This document shows, one piece after another, positions 40,065 to 49,670 of a DNA stretch of 64,000 bases. The translations under genes were made by a program, and so were the position numbers. The notes beneath the pieces were generated by a model. It worked only from the letters and a program-made list of their open reading frames with translations, made no database searches and was not told where the DNA came from. The stretch is from the NCBI RefSeq assembly GCF_003268635.1, contig NZ_CP029639.1, positions 5,602,001 to 5,666,000 on the forward strand, in the 5' to 3' direction. This stretch comes from Paenibacillus sp. DCT19 (GTDB lineage Bacteria > Bacillota > Bacilli > Paenibacillales > Paenibacillaceae). How positions within the stretch are numbered: the stretch's first letter is position 1; each line of letters starts with the position of its first letter.

Positions 40065-42962
40065 TTAGAGTGCAAAACGTATCGTTTGTAACTTCAATAT
40101 GCCCAACAGCTCACCCACGGAAATAGCAGATTCTGGTTCGAATTGATCACTCAGCAGGTATGATACGACTTCTTGGAACAAATATGCGACCTCAGGGCGT
40201 TTCATCAGAGACAGTTCAGTGAATGGTAGAGAAGACACCAGTAATTTCCCCTGTCCAACCCTCGCTTCAAAGGCATAGGTGAGACGTTTCGCTCTGTGGA
40301 AGTGATCGATAACCTCAATCAATGGGCTTACTCCCTGAAGCGTATCCAAACAGATCGCAGGTGTACCGTTAACGAGATGATACCATTGCCAATCCGAAGC
40401 ATGACCGTAAGGGAAACGCCCTAACAGCGCGGTCTGCTCCTTCAAGTTTAACCCCATCGTTGCCCCTGGTTGAGTAGCAAACATTAGATAATTCCAGAAC
40501 ACAGGCAAATACTTCGTCTCTACCGGATCATATAACCCTTCTGGTGGAGTCTGAATCCACACATGCCCCCCATTCACTAGATAATCCAGTACGTTTGGTG
40601 TAAGAGACTTAGCCATGACGAGCTGGAATTGTGAGCCTCTTCGTAGCGTATTTCCATCTAAATTGTCCACGTGACCCTGATGTGCGCCTAGAAGATGTGG
40701 CTGAAGCTCGGTCACACTATTCCAGATTCGGTGAGTTTGCTCATGGATCCGGTGATGTGGAAATGACCAGCCGTGCCATACGTTCGTCGCAATGACCTCG
40801 TCATCCGTTGATCGAATCTCTGCTTCGATCTTAAAGGCTGCCACATGTTCAGAAGGTGCATGTATCGATAGGTGTCCAAGAGGCCATACGACGCCTCGAT
40901 CTACTTCTCCATAGTGCCAATGTCCTTCTTCTAAAACGACTTGATTGCTTACCAGCTTCCAATGAACGGATGCGTTCTGAAGAGGCTGCTGTCCATAATG
41001 GGACACACGTGCTTCGACTTGTATCGCTTCCCCAGCATAAAACGTTCGCTCTCTACAGCTTAGAAGTAAGACTGTATTCTCGTTAAATTGTTGAAAGTCT
41101 GCCGGCTCTGCAATCCCTTTGCTATCCCAGAACACATCCAGAATACCTGTCGTGGCATGCCCCTGTCCAGGGAAGTCACGGATATCCAGCAGCTGTATAC
41201 CCGCTGCATTCGGGGTACGGCGCACGCGCTCCATCGCTTCTTTTAGTGATCGCACCAGATGTGCACCGCTCGCTTGCTGGTAGGGCTCCAGCTCCGCTGC
41301 CATGCCTTTACGAGTTAATGACTCTTCAACCGGTGGTAACCAGCTAGGACGGAGAACACCTGTATATTTCTCACGTTCCTGTGGGCGCACATACATGGTG
41401 TATTGTGCATGTTCATGACCAATCACCGGACGATCTGCCAGCCGGGTCACAGCTTGATAATCAAGTGTTGTATCCGGCACGGCAGACAATTCCGATTCCA
41501 GTGGAGGATGCCAGTTCAAGGATTGGATATAGAAGTCCCCTTCCCGACCTTGAGCTGGGAGCTGACCGAATCCTGTGTTATCTGTATACAGGCGAGACGG
41601 GTCAAGCGCTTGTGCCTTTCTCACCAGTTCATTTAATTCCGGATGACCGTTAGATCCAATCAACTCATTTCCCATTGAGAAGAGTACAAACGAAGGATGA
41701 TCGTGCAGCGACGATAACAGACCTTCAAGCTCGTGGGTTAGATAGGTCAACACTTCTGCTGGCGCAGGCTGTTCTCGATCTTCGAATAATCTTGACCAAT
41801 GCGGAAGCTCAGCTTGCACCAACATTCCCTCTTCATCTGCTGCTTCCCAGAAAGGTTGCGGTGCGCTCCAGCCATGCAGACGTACATGGTTGAACCCGTA
41901 AGACTTGGCAATCTGAAATTGCCGGACATAGTGCTGCTTGTCCCAGACTGGATAACCTGTGAGTGGGAAAATACAGCAATCTACGTAACCACGCAGAAAA
42001 ATCGGAATGTCATTCAGCATAAGCTTCTGTCCATTAGCCTGGAAAGAGCGAACCCCAAATGTTCGATGGTGCTGATCAAGCTGCAAGTCCCCGTCATATA
42101 AACGAATCTTAGCTTGATAAAGTGAAGGTGACTCATCCGACCATAAAGCAAGACCTTGTTTCTGTGCAAGGTTCACCTGCAGTGGTTGTATCTCTACGAT
42201 CCGTTGCCCTTCTGACTCTCTTGCTCCTTGTCTAACTTCGTCCTGATGATCTTGTAACTCCACCTTAAAGCTGTGACAATCGAGCCAAGTTCCATCAGGA
42301 TGCTCAATATCAATATGTAACCGCAGTGCTGATGCCGTAAAATGTGAAGCAACACTTATCGTTCCTTTAACCGTTAAGGTCTCCTGACTGGCATCAGGAA
42401 ATAGGCTCAGCTGGTTAATACGGTTCATTGGTATGCACTCTAATGTTGCTCCACCTGTAATCCCACCCCAAGCAGTAGCTGTGTGCAGGGAGTGGATATG
42501 ACTACCCGCTAGAGGATACTTCATCGTGTTATCCACACGCAGCTTCAATTCGTTTAATGATCCTTCTCGAACCCAAGGCGTAATATCCCATTCTTGTACA
42601 TTAACCAAACTGTCCCGCTCACCGACATATTGACCATTGACCCAGAGATCCGTTGTCCAGCGCACTCCCTTTAGTCTCAATATATAGGCACAATCTGTAT
42701 CCGTGGAAGCGATCTCAAAATTCCTCGTGTACCAGGCAGCTCCTTCGTACTCACGTACCTTAGTCCACGTATCCACACGTTGATAGCTTGGCTCTTCGCC
42801 GTATCCCTGTTCTTCCCACGAACCGGGGACTTGAATCTCCCCCCATGCAGGATCATCAGAGGATGGTGCAACTAGACTTGAAGAATCAGCAGCAAGGCAG
42901 AATTGCCAAGCTCCGTTCAGGTTATATGTTTGACGAATAGCATTAGGATCGAATGATTGCAT
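40065..42962 (-). CDS. GH2 family glycoside hydrolase (beta-galactosidase type)
   Basis: The 965-residue protein has the GH2 order. It opens with a jelly-roll sugar-binding domain (LNGAWQF, VPGSWEEQGYGEEPSY, WYTRNFEI, DLWVNGQYVG), then an immunoglobulin-like domain and a TIM barrel. The barrel carries FSMGNELIGSNGHPE, with the acid/base glutamate, and RPVIGHEHAQYT, with the probable nucleophile. A long C-terminal extension follows. There is no signal peptide. The exact sugar is uncertain: galactosidase, glucuronidase or another GH2 activity. It lies between the two-component genes and the permeases, so it should process the imported glycan. Confidence 0.87.
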   Translation of the reverse strand: MQSFDPNAIRQTYNLNGAWQFCLAADSSSLVAPSSDDPAWGEIQVPGSWEEQGYGEEPSYQRVDTWTKVREYEGAAWYTRNFEIASTDTDCAYILRLKGVRWTTDLWVNGQYVGERDSLVNVQEWDITPWVREGSLNELKLRVDNTMKYPLAGSHIHSLHTATAWGGITGGATLECIPMNRINQLSLFPDASQETLTVKGTISVASHFTASALRLHIDIEHPDGTWLDCHSFKVELQDHQDEVRQGARESEGQRIVEIQPLQVNLAQKQGLALWSDESPSLYQAKIRLYDGDLQLDQHHRTFGVRSFQANGQKLMLNDIPIFLRGYVDCCIFPLTGYPVWDKQHYVRQFQIAKSYGFNHVRLHGWSAPQPFWEAADEEGMLVQAELPHWSRLFEDREQPAPAEVLTYLTHELEGLLSSLHDHPSFVLFSMGNELIGSNGHPELNELVRKAQALDPSRLYTDNTGFGQLPAQGREGDFYIQSLNWHPPLESELSAVPDTTLDYQAVTRLADRPVIGHEHAQYTMYVRPQEREKYTGVLRPSWLPPVEESLTRKGMAAELEPYQQASGAHLVRSLKEAMERVRRTPNAAGIQLLDIRDFPGQGHATTGILDVFWDSKGIAEPADFQQFNENTVLLLSCRERTFYAGEAIQVEARVSHYGQQPLQNASVHWKLVSNQVVLEEGHWHYGEVDRGVVWPLGHLSIHAPSEHVAAFKIEAEIRSTDDEVIATNVWHGWSFPHHRIHEQTHRIWNSVTELQPHLLGAHQGHVDNLDGNTLRRGSQFQLVMAKSLTPNVLDYLVNGGHVWIQTPPEGLYDPVETKYLPVFWNYLMFATQPGATMGLNLKEQTALLGRFPYGHASDWQWYHLVNGTPAICLDTLQGVSPLIEVIDHFHRAKRLTYAFEARVGQGKLLVSSLPFTELSLMKRPEVAYLFQEVVSYLLSDQFEPESAISVGELLGILKLQTIRFAL

Positions 42963-43071
42963 CTGCTTTATCGCTCCTCACCTTATGATTTACATTCAGT
43001 TTAAGAGGTACGTTCTGGCCTGCACCATTGCATAAACACGGAAGAACATGGACTATCTCATGAAATGATAA

Positions 43072-43101
43072 GAACACCTACAGCGTAACCTACAGGTGTT
43101 C
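43072..43101 (-). terminator. hairpin between the response regulator and GH2 genes
   Basis: GAACACCT and AGGTGTTC form the stem, with a modest T-rich tail on the minus strand. It is a likely weak terminator of the two-component operon. Confidence 0.55.
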
Positions 43102-43114
43102 ATGTCATTATTCC

Positions 43115-43128
43115 TGAAAACGTTTTAT
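43115..43128. promoter_or_regulatory. cre-like box upstream of GH2
   Basis: TGAAAACGTTTTAT fits the cre consensus at 13 of 14 positions, about 155 bases upstream of the GH2 start. Confidence 0.5.
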
Positions 43129-43168
43129 TAATTCTGAATACGTACTAACATTTCTATATGTCTAACCG

Positions 43169-44772
43169 CTACTCGCTTGTAGTCTCTCCAGGCTTCTCTT
43201 TGGATTGTAATTTAGCATGTTCTCTGGCCTGTTTATATGCTGAAGGAGATTCACCTACATATTTTCTGAACTTTCCGTGGAAGTAATCCACATTGGCATA
43301 CCCTACTCTTGCGGCAACCTGATGTACCTTTAATCCCTCGTTCAGCAATTCCTTCGCCTTCTCCATCCGCACTTTATCCAGGAAAGCGTTAAACGACTCA
43401 CCTGTATGATTTTTGAACAATTTCCCCAGATAACTACTATTGTAGTTGAATACCTCAGAGAGTACTTCTAGCTTCAAATTCTCGCCGGGGTTGCGTCTAA
43501 TAAACTCAATCATTTGTTTCAACACCGTATCCGTACTGCCCCACCCATACGCTGAGTAAGCCGGTTCAAATGCTCAGCAGCCATCACTTGCAGATCCCTT
43601 AGTGTATGCTGATGATACACCTCAGTAATTAATATTGAATGCTCCTGCAGAATAGACTGCATCTGTTGATTGGCAGCAGCAAGCTTATTGATCGCCAAAG
43701 AGAATATTTGGGAGAACGCGGTCTTGATTGCTTGTTCTGTCCGATGATACGGCACGATCCGATCCTGCATTTCGGCCAGAACCCTCATCACCGATTCATG
43801 ACTTCGAATATCGAGTGCATAATACAGTTTGTCCGCAAGTTCAGCTTCATCTGGTTCAAAACCGTCTGATTCGGAACCCTCGATTGAATTGATGTGTTTC
43901 TCACCAATGACCTGATCATTCCAGAGCATCATTCGTTCTTCGGAGAACAAGAACCGATCAGCCAACATAGCGTTGGCCTGACGGTAGGACTTAGCAATCT
44001 CTACTGTAGATGAAACAGGTTGACCTGCCGCCACATACATGTAAATATTCCATTCCTCTAATAGACTACTCAGTTCATTATGAAGATCACGGGCTCCGCC
44101 AATAGAAATAACCGCTTCTTTGTACAACAGCCCTAACCCCGAATGGAACGAAAATACGATACCCCGCTGTTGCTGGTCAAAGGCTTCAACCAGTTTGCGC
44201 TTAAGAGCACTCCCTCGTTGCAAATCAGGTGAAGCATGAATCTCCAACAAAATAATCTGATATTGAGGCCACTTCAGCCCGAGTGTATCTTCTTCAATAG
44301 TGCCAGTACCTTCCTGATTATCAAAAAGCAGCGCTTCAATCTGATGCTCACGGTATGCTGTATCCTCACCCGCATGTCGCGCATGTGTTTCACGCTCCCG
44401 TTTCAATACGACAGATATACGTTGAAGCTCGCTAATGATTTCTTCCTCATCTACCGGTTTAAGCAGATAACCATCTACACCGAAGCTGATCGCTTTTTTG
44501 GCATAATCAAAATCCGCATACCCGCTCAAGATGAGAAAATGTGCATTTCCATGCTGCTGGCGAACTTCTTCAATGACATCTAATCCCGTCATGCCAGGCA
44601 TCCGGATATCAATAATCGTCAGATCTGGCCTCAGCTCGTCAAAACGTTCTATCGCTTCACGACCGCTTGCTGCGGTTCCGATCACTTGAAATCCGTATTC
44701 TTCCCAGTTAATAATTGTCGTTAATCCCTCTCGAATACTGGGTTCATCATCTACCAAAAACACTCTATACAT
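43169..44772 (-). CDS. YesN-like response regulator with AraC output domain (frame broken by a -1 shift at 43539-43542)
   Basis: ATG 44772 follows AGGAGG; an upstream ATG at 44847 lies inside the kinase gene. The receiver domain shows VDDEPS and the phospho-acceptor Asp55 in IIDIRMPG. The first frame stops at 43519, and the AraC DNA-binding domain (NSSYLGKLFKNHTGESFNAFLDKVRM, ARVGYANVDYFHGKFRKYVG) is in another frame. One added base in the four-base G/C run at 43539-43542 restores 534 residues. It overlaps the kinase gene by 8 bases. It should activate the neighbouring sugar-uptake genes when phosphorylated. Confidence 0.92.
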
Positions 44773-46555
44773 TCTGGTTCCCTCCTGCTGGCAAGGTGAA
44801 AGAAACCTCTGTTCCTTCCCCGTACACACTCTTGATCTGTAATCCATGAGGCTCGCCGTAAGTCAGCGTTAACCGCTGGTGTACATTACGTAGACCGATT
44901 CGGCTCTTCTCCTGTTCCTCAGGTCCACAGATGAACTGCATAACCTCAACCAACCGTTCTGGGGTAATGCCGGCTCCATCGTCCTTTACATGAACCTGAA
45001 TTGCCTCATCCATCGGATAGATGCTAATATTCACACGCACCGTACCCTCTTTATTCTCTAAACCATGCACGATGGCATTCTCCACAAGGGGTTGGATGAT
45101 TAATGGAGGTATGGAGATTTTCTCTACCTCTGGATGAATATCAATGACGAATGCGAGACGATCACCATAACGAAATTTCTGAATTTCCAAATAAGAACGA
45201 ACCATTTCAAGTTCTGCCTTAAGGGTTGTTTTGCCGCTACCAATCTCTAAACTCTTGCGCATGAGCTTGCCTAACAACCGCACGATATTGGCGATCTCCG
45301 CTTCTCCTTGGATATGGGCTTTCATACGGATCGATTCCAAGGCATTAAATAAAAAATGAGGATTGATCTGGCTTGCCATCATTTTCAGTTTAATCTCTTT
45401 TTGGGCGATTTCCAATTGCGTATTCTGCTCAGAGGTTTCCACAACCTGGGTCATCAGATCATTAATACTTTTCACCATATAATTAAATTGTCTAGAAAGT
45501 TGTCCAATCTCATCATTGCCGTCAATGCGTGACGTGACATTCAGATCTCCTAGCGCAAGCTTGTTCAGATGTCTACTAAGCCGCAGCAAGCGGTTAGACG
45601 TGAGGAATGAGATGATATACACCAGCAACAGTGCAATCACCAGCACCAGTATCATAAAGCTCATACCGATCAAGCTAATTTTATTGGCGTCCTTCACTAT
45701 ATTTTTGGTCGCAAACACTGAAATGACCTTCAGGCTATTGATACTGTACATAGGGTTCAGTTCATCAATCACAATGTTGGAAGGTTCTCCTTGGAAGTCA
45801 GCCTCCAACGTGCCTTTTGCTTGATTCTGAAGATCGATACCAAAATCAAGCTGGTTCAGCGTTTGACCTACTAGCTCCGTATTTTTGGCTGCAACGATAT
45901 AACCCTGCTCGTCCGTGATTAGCGTCTCAAACGGTTCTTGGCGCAATAACTCATTCAATTCATCCTGATTAATCCCAATCATAAGAACGCCTTCGGTTCG
46001 GTATTCGGGAAAGGGAACCTTACGAACTAAGCTCAGTTTGTGTACTGGATTGTCTTCCTTGTTAGGGATGTAGAACCATCCGATGCTGGTTGAAGTGAGC
46101 GCCTTCTGATACCAGTAGCTATCCTTCGTTTGTTGATCCACCGGAATAATTTCCAGATTGTTAATTAACGTTGGGTTGGTCGAATAGAAACGAATGCCCG
46201 CGACCTCACGGTACTGACGCTTGTATTCCTCAAAATCCTTATATGCCAAATACGCTCTCGTCAGTTCCATCACCGATTCATATCTTGTGTTCACGATCTT
46301 CTCCAGATCCTTGTTGAACATTAGAATGTTGGATATATCTGTTGGCACACGCAGCAACGTAGCAGTTTGACTCTTGATTTTGTCCACGTTATTAATGGTC
46401 TGTTCGATGGCATTATCCAGCGCCTGTTGGCGGAAATATGCCGTGACAGCCAGACCAACGATCAAGACCGGAACCATGACGACGAGTACGTAGGAGATCA
46501 GCAATTTATGCTTCATTTTGAGATTGTTCGATATTTGTATTAACCTCTTTAACAT
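44765..46555 (-). CDS. YesM-like sensor histidine kinase
   Basis: ATG 46555 (MLKRLIQISNNLKMKHKLL) is chosen because AAGGTG precedes it; an in-frame ATG at 46582 is the alternative. The 596-residue product has two membrane helices (about 21-43 and 295-318) enclosing an extracellular Cache-like sensor, then a HAMP region. A His_kinase domain (INPHFLFNALESIRM) and an ATPase domain (VENAIVHGLENKEG, DDGAGI, IGLRNVHQRL) follow. It senses an extracellular sugar signal, perhaps through the binding lipoproteins, and phosphorylates the overlapping YesN-like regulator. Confidence 0.93.
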   Translation of the reverse strand: MLKRLIQISNNLKMKHKLLISYVLVVMVPVLIVGLAVTAYFRQQALDNAIEQTINNVDKIKSQTATLLRVPTDISNILMFNKDLEKIVNTRYESVMELTRAYLAYKDFEEYKRQYREVAGIRFYSTNPTLINNLEIIPVDQQTKDSYWYQKALTSTSIGWFYIPNKEDNPVHKLSLVRKVPFPEYRTEGVLMIGINQDELNELLRQEPFETLITDEQGYIVAAKNTELVGQTLNQLDFGIDLQNQAKGTLEADFQGEPSNIVIDELNPMYSINSLKVISVFATKNIVKDANKISLIGMSFMILVLVIALLLVYIISFLTSNRLLRLSRHLNKLALGDLNVTSRIDGNDEIGQLSRQFNYMVKSINDLMTQVVETSEQNTQLEIAQKEIKLKMMASQINPHFLFNALESIRMKAHIQGEAEIANIVRLLGKLMRKSLEIGSGKTTLKAELEMVRSYLEIQKFRYGDRLAFVIDIHPEVEKISIPPLIIQPLVENAIVHGLENKEGTVRVNISIYPMDEAIQVHVKDDGAGITPERLVEVMQFICGPEEQEKSRIGLRNVHQRLTLTYGEPHGLQIKSVYGEGTEVSFTLPAGGNQNV

Positions 46556-46648
46556 GTCTGCACCTTCCGTCATCTTGTACAAGCGCTTACATATATAAGG
46601 GCAGGCTTACGGCAACCTCACCTTCTTATATATCTTATCATACCACGG

Positions 46649-46670
46649 AAAAAGCCCTAATCAGGGCTTA
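46649..46670 (-). terminator. terminator of the Lrp-type gene
   Basis: The stem AAGCCCT/AGGGCTT is followed by five T on the minus strand, 11 bases past the stop codon. Confidence 0.75.
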
Positions 46671-46680
46671 ATCTTACTTT

Positions 46681-47139
46681 TCAACCTGAAGAAAGTTGCT
46701 CAGTCTTCAAAATAAGATCTGATAGCTGCACCTCGGAAAAGACCACATGGGTCACCGTGACAGCGTATGGAGTCAGTTCTGTTATACAGGCTTCCACCTC
46801 GGCCATACTCGGTGTGCACAACATGACCATGAAGCATGCCTTGCCTGCCACCCGATATGCAAACTCTGCCCAAGGCAACTGACGAATATAATCAGCGAAG
46901 CGTTCATGCTCGCCGTTGCGTAAGGTTACCTCAATCATACACCGCACCGTACATCCCAGCTTGGCTCGATCAATATCCACTCGATATCCCTTAATGACGC
47001 CTTCGTCCTCCAGCCTGCGTACTCGTTCACTCACTGAGGAAGGAGATAAGTTAACCTGTCTTGCTAATTCCCGTATGGACAGACGAGCATCTTCCCGAAG
47101 CTTTCTCAATATATGATAATCTGTGCGATCCAGGTCCAT
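46681..47139 (-). CDS. Lrp/AsnC-family transcriptional regulator
   Basis: The start at 47139 (MDLDRTDYHILRKL) matches the family N-terminus; an in-frame ATG at 47151 lies almost on top of the GGAG site. The 152-residue product has the AsnC helix-turn-helix (LSIRELARQVNLSPSSVSERVRRLEDEGVI) and the RAM effector domain (AYRVAGKACFMVMLCT). It should respond to an amino acid. It is divergent from the carboxymuconolactone-decarboxylase-type gene, and a palindrome lies in its own leader. Confidence 0.9.
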   Translation of the reverse strand: MDLDRTDYHILRKLREDARLSIRELARQVNLSPSSVSERVRRLEDEGVIKGYRVDIDRAKLGCTVRCMIEVTLRNGEHERFADYIRQLPWAEFAYRVAGKACFMVMLCTPSMAEVEACITELTPYAVTVTHVVFSEVQLSDLILKTEQLSSG

Positions 47140-47163
47140 TTGTCTACCCATGCTCCTTTTTTC

Positions 47164-47177
47164 AAGACATTTGTCTT
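47164..47177. promoter_or_regulatory. palindrome upstream of the Lrp-type gene
   Basis: AAGACATTTGTCTT has six-base inverted arms around TT, 25 bases before the Lrp-type start. It is a candidate autoregulatory operator. Confidence 0.4.
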
Positions 47178-47358
47178 AGATTATCATACATTTGCAATCA
47201 TTTGCAGTGGAGGGCACTTCCAACCATACGATAAAATTTAGTTACAGCGGTAATTTAGTCATGATTAGTGAGTATTCAAAAGCAAAACTTTTTGCGTTAC
47301 CTCTATTATTACATTTGCTATGTATACCCAAACTTCTCTAAAGGAGCGATCGCATCGT

Positions 47359-47781
47359 ATGCCTATGATTTCTTATTCATCTCATGGAGACACGCCATTT
47401 CAACGCCTACTTGGTCATAATCCATCGATTATGCTGCACTGGAACGCATTGGGAGATACCCTAGCTGCGGACAAATTGTTATCAGCCGAGCTCAAAGAGC
47501 AGGTACGGCGCACACTCGCTCATCGGAACGGCTGCATGTACTGTCGTGCCAAAGGGACTCCTGATCCGAAACCCGAAGAGGCCGCCATCAGTATGGCGAC
47601 CGGACTTGCGGAGTTATTTATTCAGACGGGTGGCAATGTGGACTCTGCCGTTTTCCCCGTTCTACGTGAACATTTTACCGACGCTCAGCTCAGTGAGCTA
47701 TGTGCCTGGATCTGTTTTGCGATTGCATCCCAATGGTTCGGCGCGGCTCTTCAGCTTGAGGCACCGAATGAATCCGAGTAA
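47359..47781 (+). CDS. carboxymuconolactone decarboxylase / AhpD-like protein
   Basis: ATG 47359 is used because AAAGGAG lies upstream (about 12 bases). The 140-residue helical protein has the AhpD-type redox pair NGCMYCRAKG (Cys59, Cys62). Such proteins are often thiol reductases or peroxidases. It meets the OsmC gene end to end: its TAA and the opposing stop codon are adjacent. Confidence 0.8.
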   Translation: MPMISYSSHGDTPFQRLLGHNPSIMLHWNALGDTLAADKLLSAELKEQVRRTLAHRNGCMYCRAKGTPDPKPEEAAISMATGLAELFIQTGGNVDSAVFPVLREHFTDAQLSELCAWICFAIASQWFGAALQLEAPNESE

Positions 47782-48204
47782 TTATGGACGTGGTGTCTCT
47801 ACACCGTTGAGAATCAATTGCGGATGAATGTCTGCACTTAGTGAAGCGGATACCGCGCAATATTTCTCTTCTGCCATCTGGATCGCTTTCCAGATCCGGT
47901 AATCCGGGATATCTCCATCGACTTTGAAGACCAGATCAATAGAAGTAAAGCCTTTTGGCATCCCTTCACTACGTGTACCTTGTGCCTCAATTTCAATCGA
48001 TGAAATCTTGTCCAGAAAAGCGTCCAGAATCATCGTAATATCAATGCCCATGCAGCCGCCAAGACCTGCCAGCAGCAATTCCATTGGTGTAGCTCCTTGG
48101 CTATCTCCGCCATAAGCAGCCGTTGCATCCATACCTACAGCGTAGCCGGATGGTCCTTCTGACGTAAACGCGCGTTTGCCTTTCCATACCGTAGTTACAT
48201 TCAT
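47782..48204 (-). CDS. OsmC-family protein
   Basis: The 140-residue protein has the two conserved cysteines of OsmC/Ohr proteins, Cys51 in GGCMGID and Cys116 in EKYCAVSASL, plus the ATPMELLLAGLGG loop. These proteins reduce organic hydroperoxides through the cysteine pair. It is 21 bases downstream of the amino-acid transporter ATPase and could be co-transcribed with that operon. Confidence 0.9.
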   Translation of the reverse strand: MNVTTVWKGKRAFTSEGPSGYAVGMDATAAYGGDSQGATPMELLLAGLGGCMGIDITMILDAFLDKISSIEIEAQGTRSEGMPKGFTSIDLVFKVDGDIPDYRIWKAIQMAEEKYCAVSASLSADIHPQLILNGVETPRP

Positions 48205-48225
48205 GATGTTATCCTTCTTTCATAT

Positions 48226-48972
48226 TTAAAATTCAGTGATTTGTTGTAAAAACTTGCGTGTGCGTTCTTGCTCAGGTTGTTCAAAAAACGCCTTAGGGCT
48301 TGCTTCCTCCACAATCGATCCGTCAGCCATGAAGACGATTTTGTTCGCTACATTGCGGGCAAACTTCAACTCATGGGTCACCACAAGCATCGTCATGCCT
48401 TCCTGAGCCAGCTCTTTCATAACAGACAACACTTCACCTACGAGCTCAGGGTCAAGTGCCGATGTAGGTTCATCAAACAGCATCACCTCAGGCTCCATCG
48501 CGAGTGCACGAGCAATAGCAACACGTTGCTGTTGTCCACCGGATAAACGGGAAGGATAAGCATCCTGCTTATCCGAAAGACCCACACGATCAAGTAAGAG
48601 CTTGCCTCGTTCGGCTGCTTCATCACGCTTAATCTTTTTGACGGTGACAAGCCCCTCCATCACATTGCCGAGTACCGTCTTATGCGGATAGAGGTTAAAC
48701 TGCTGAAATACCATGCCCGTCTGACGACGTATTTCTAATACTCTCGCACGCTGTACACGCAGAGAATCAGCACTGTCGACCACAGTACCATTCACTTCGA
48801 TTCGTCCACCAGACAGTTGCTCCAGACCGTTCAAACAGCGAAGCAATGTACTCTTGCCTGAACCGCTTGGTCCAAGCAGTACAACGATATCTTTGGCGTT
48901 CACGTGTAAATCTATATTTTTAAGTACTTCATTGTTCTCAAAGCGCTTGCTAAGCCCTGTCGTTGTAATCAT
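48226..48972 (-). CDS. polar amino-acid ABC transporter ATP-binding protein
   Basis: The 248-residue ATPase has Walker A GPSGSGKST (Lys40), the signature LSGGQQQRVAIARAL, Walker B VMLFDEPTSALD and the switch histidine in LVVTHELKFA. It is of the GlnQ/TcyC type. It is 17 bases downstream of the permease gene and energises uptake of the amino acid bound by the lipoprotein at 49.7-50.5 kb. Confidence 0.95.
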   Translation of the reverse strand: MITTTGLSKRFENNEVLKNIDLHVNAKDIVVLLGPSGSGKSTLLRCLNGLEQLSGGRIEVNGTVVDSADSLRVQRARVLEIRRQTGMVFQQFNLYPHKTVLGNVMEGLVTVKKIKRDEAAERGKLLLDRVGLSDKQDAYPSRLSGGQQQRVAIARALAMEPEVMLFDEPTSALDPELVGEVLSVMKELAQEGMTMLVVTHELKFARNVANKIVFMADGSIVEEASPKAFFEQPEQERTRKFLQQITEF

Positions 48973-48989
48973 CGGTTCTCCTCCTTCGA

Positions 48990-49639
48990 TCAGTAAGCCC
49001 GAGCGAGCCTACGCTCCACTTGTTCCAAAATGGCCGAGAAGCCGATGCTCATAATCCAGTAGATCACACCGATTGCTAGATAAAACGGCATGTTCAGCGC
49101 ATATTGAGAGACCAGTAATTGTGCCGAACGAAGCAGCTCGGTTACCCCGATTGCGGCCACAAGGGACGTTTCCTTCAACATCCCAATAAACGTATTACCC
49201 ATCGGTGGGATAGCAATCCGGACAGCCTGCGGGAACACAATACGTCTCATCGTCTGAGCAGGTGTCATGCCTGTTGCATATGCTGCCTCTGTCTGTCCTT
49301 TGGGAACAGCCTGGATCGCTCCACGGAAGGTTTCAGACAAAAAGGCACCTGCATTCAAGCTGAGTGCAAGACAAGCCGCGGTGAGTGAGCCTAAGGTTAC
49401 CCCGTAGTCCACTAACCCGTAGTAGATAACGAATAATTGCACGAGCAACGGCGTTCCTCGCATAATGGATACATAAAACCGGGCAATCAGCCGGAGCCAC
49501 ATCGGTCCTTTCAGACGAGCTACAGCGACGATTACCCCGATGATAAAGGCAAAAAACATTGAAATTACCGTTACATAAAGAGTGTAATACGCCCCTTCAA
49601 AAAGAAGGGGACATTCTCAAGTATCAAATCAAGTTCCAT
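48990..49639 (-). CDS. polar amino-acid ABC transporter permease (frame broken by a -1 shift at 49592-49595)
   Basis: ATG 49639 opens MELDLILENVPFFLKG and then stops at about 49571, while the remaining permease is open from about 49595 to 48990. One added base in the four-base C/G run at 49592-49595 gives FFLKGAYYTLYVTVISMFFAFI and 216 residues, the normal length. Features are several membrane helices, the family motif MRGTPLLVQLF and the coupling loop EAAYATGMTPAQTMRRIVFPQA. Confidence 0.88.
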
Positions 49640-49670
49640 GGATCAGACTTCCCTTCGCCTTGCAGGTTCA

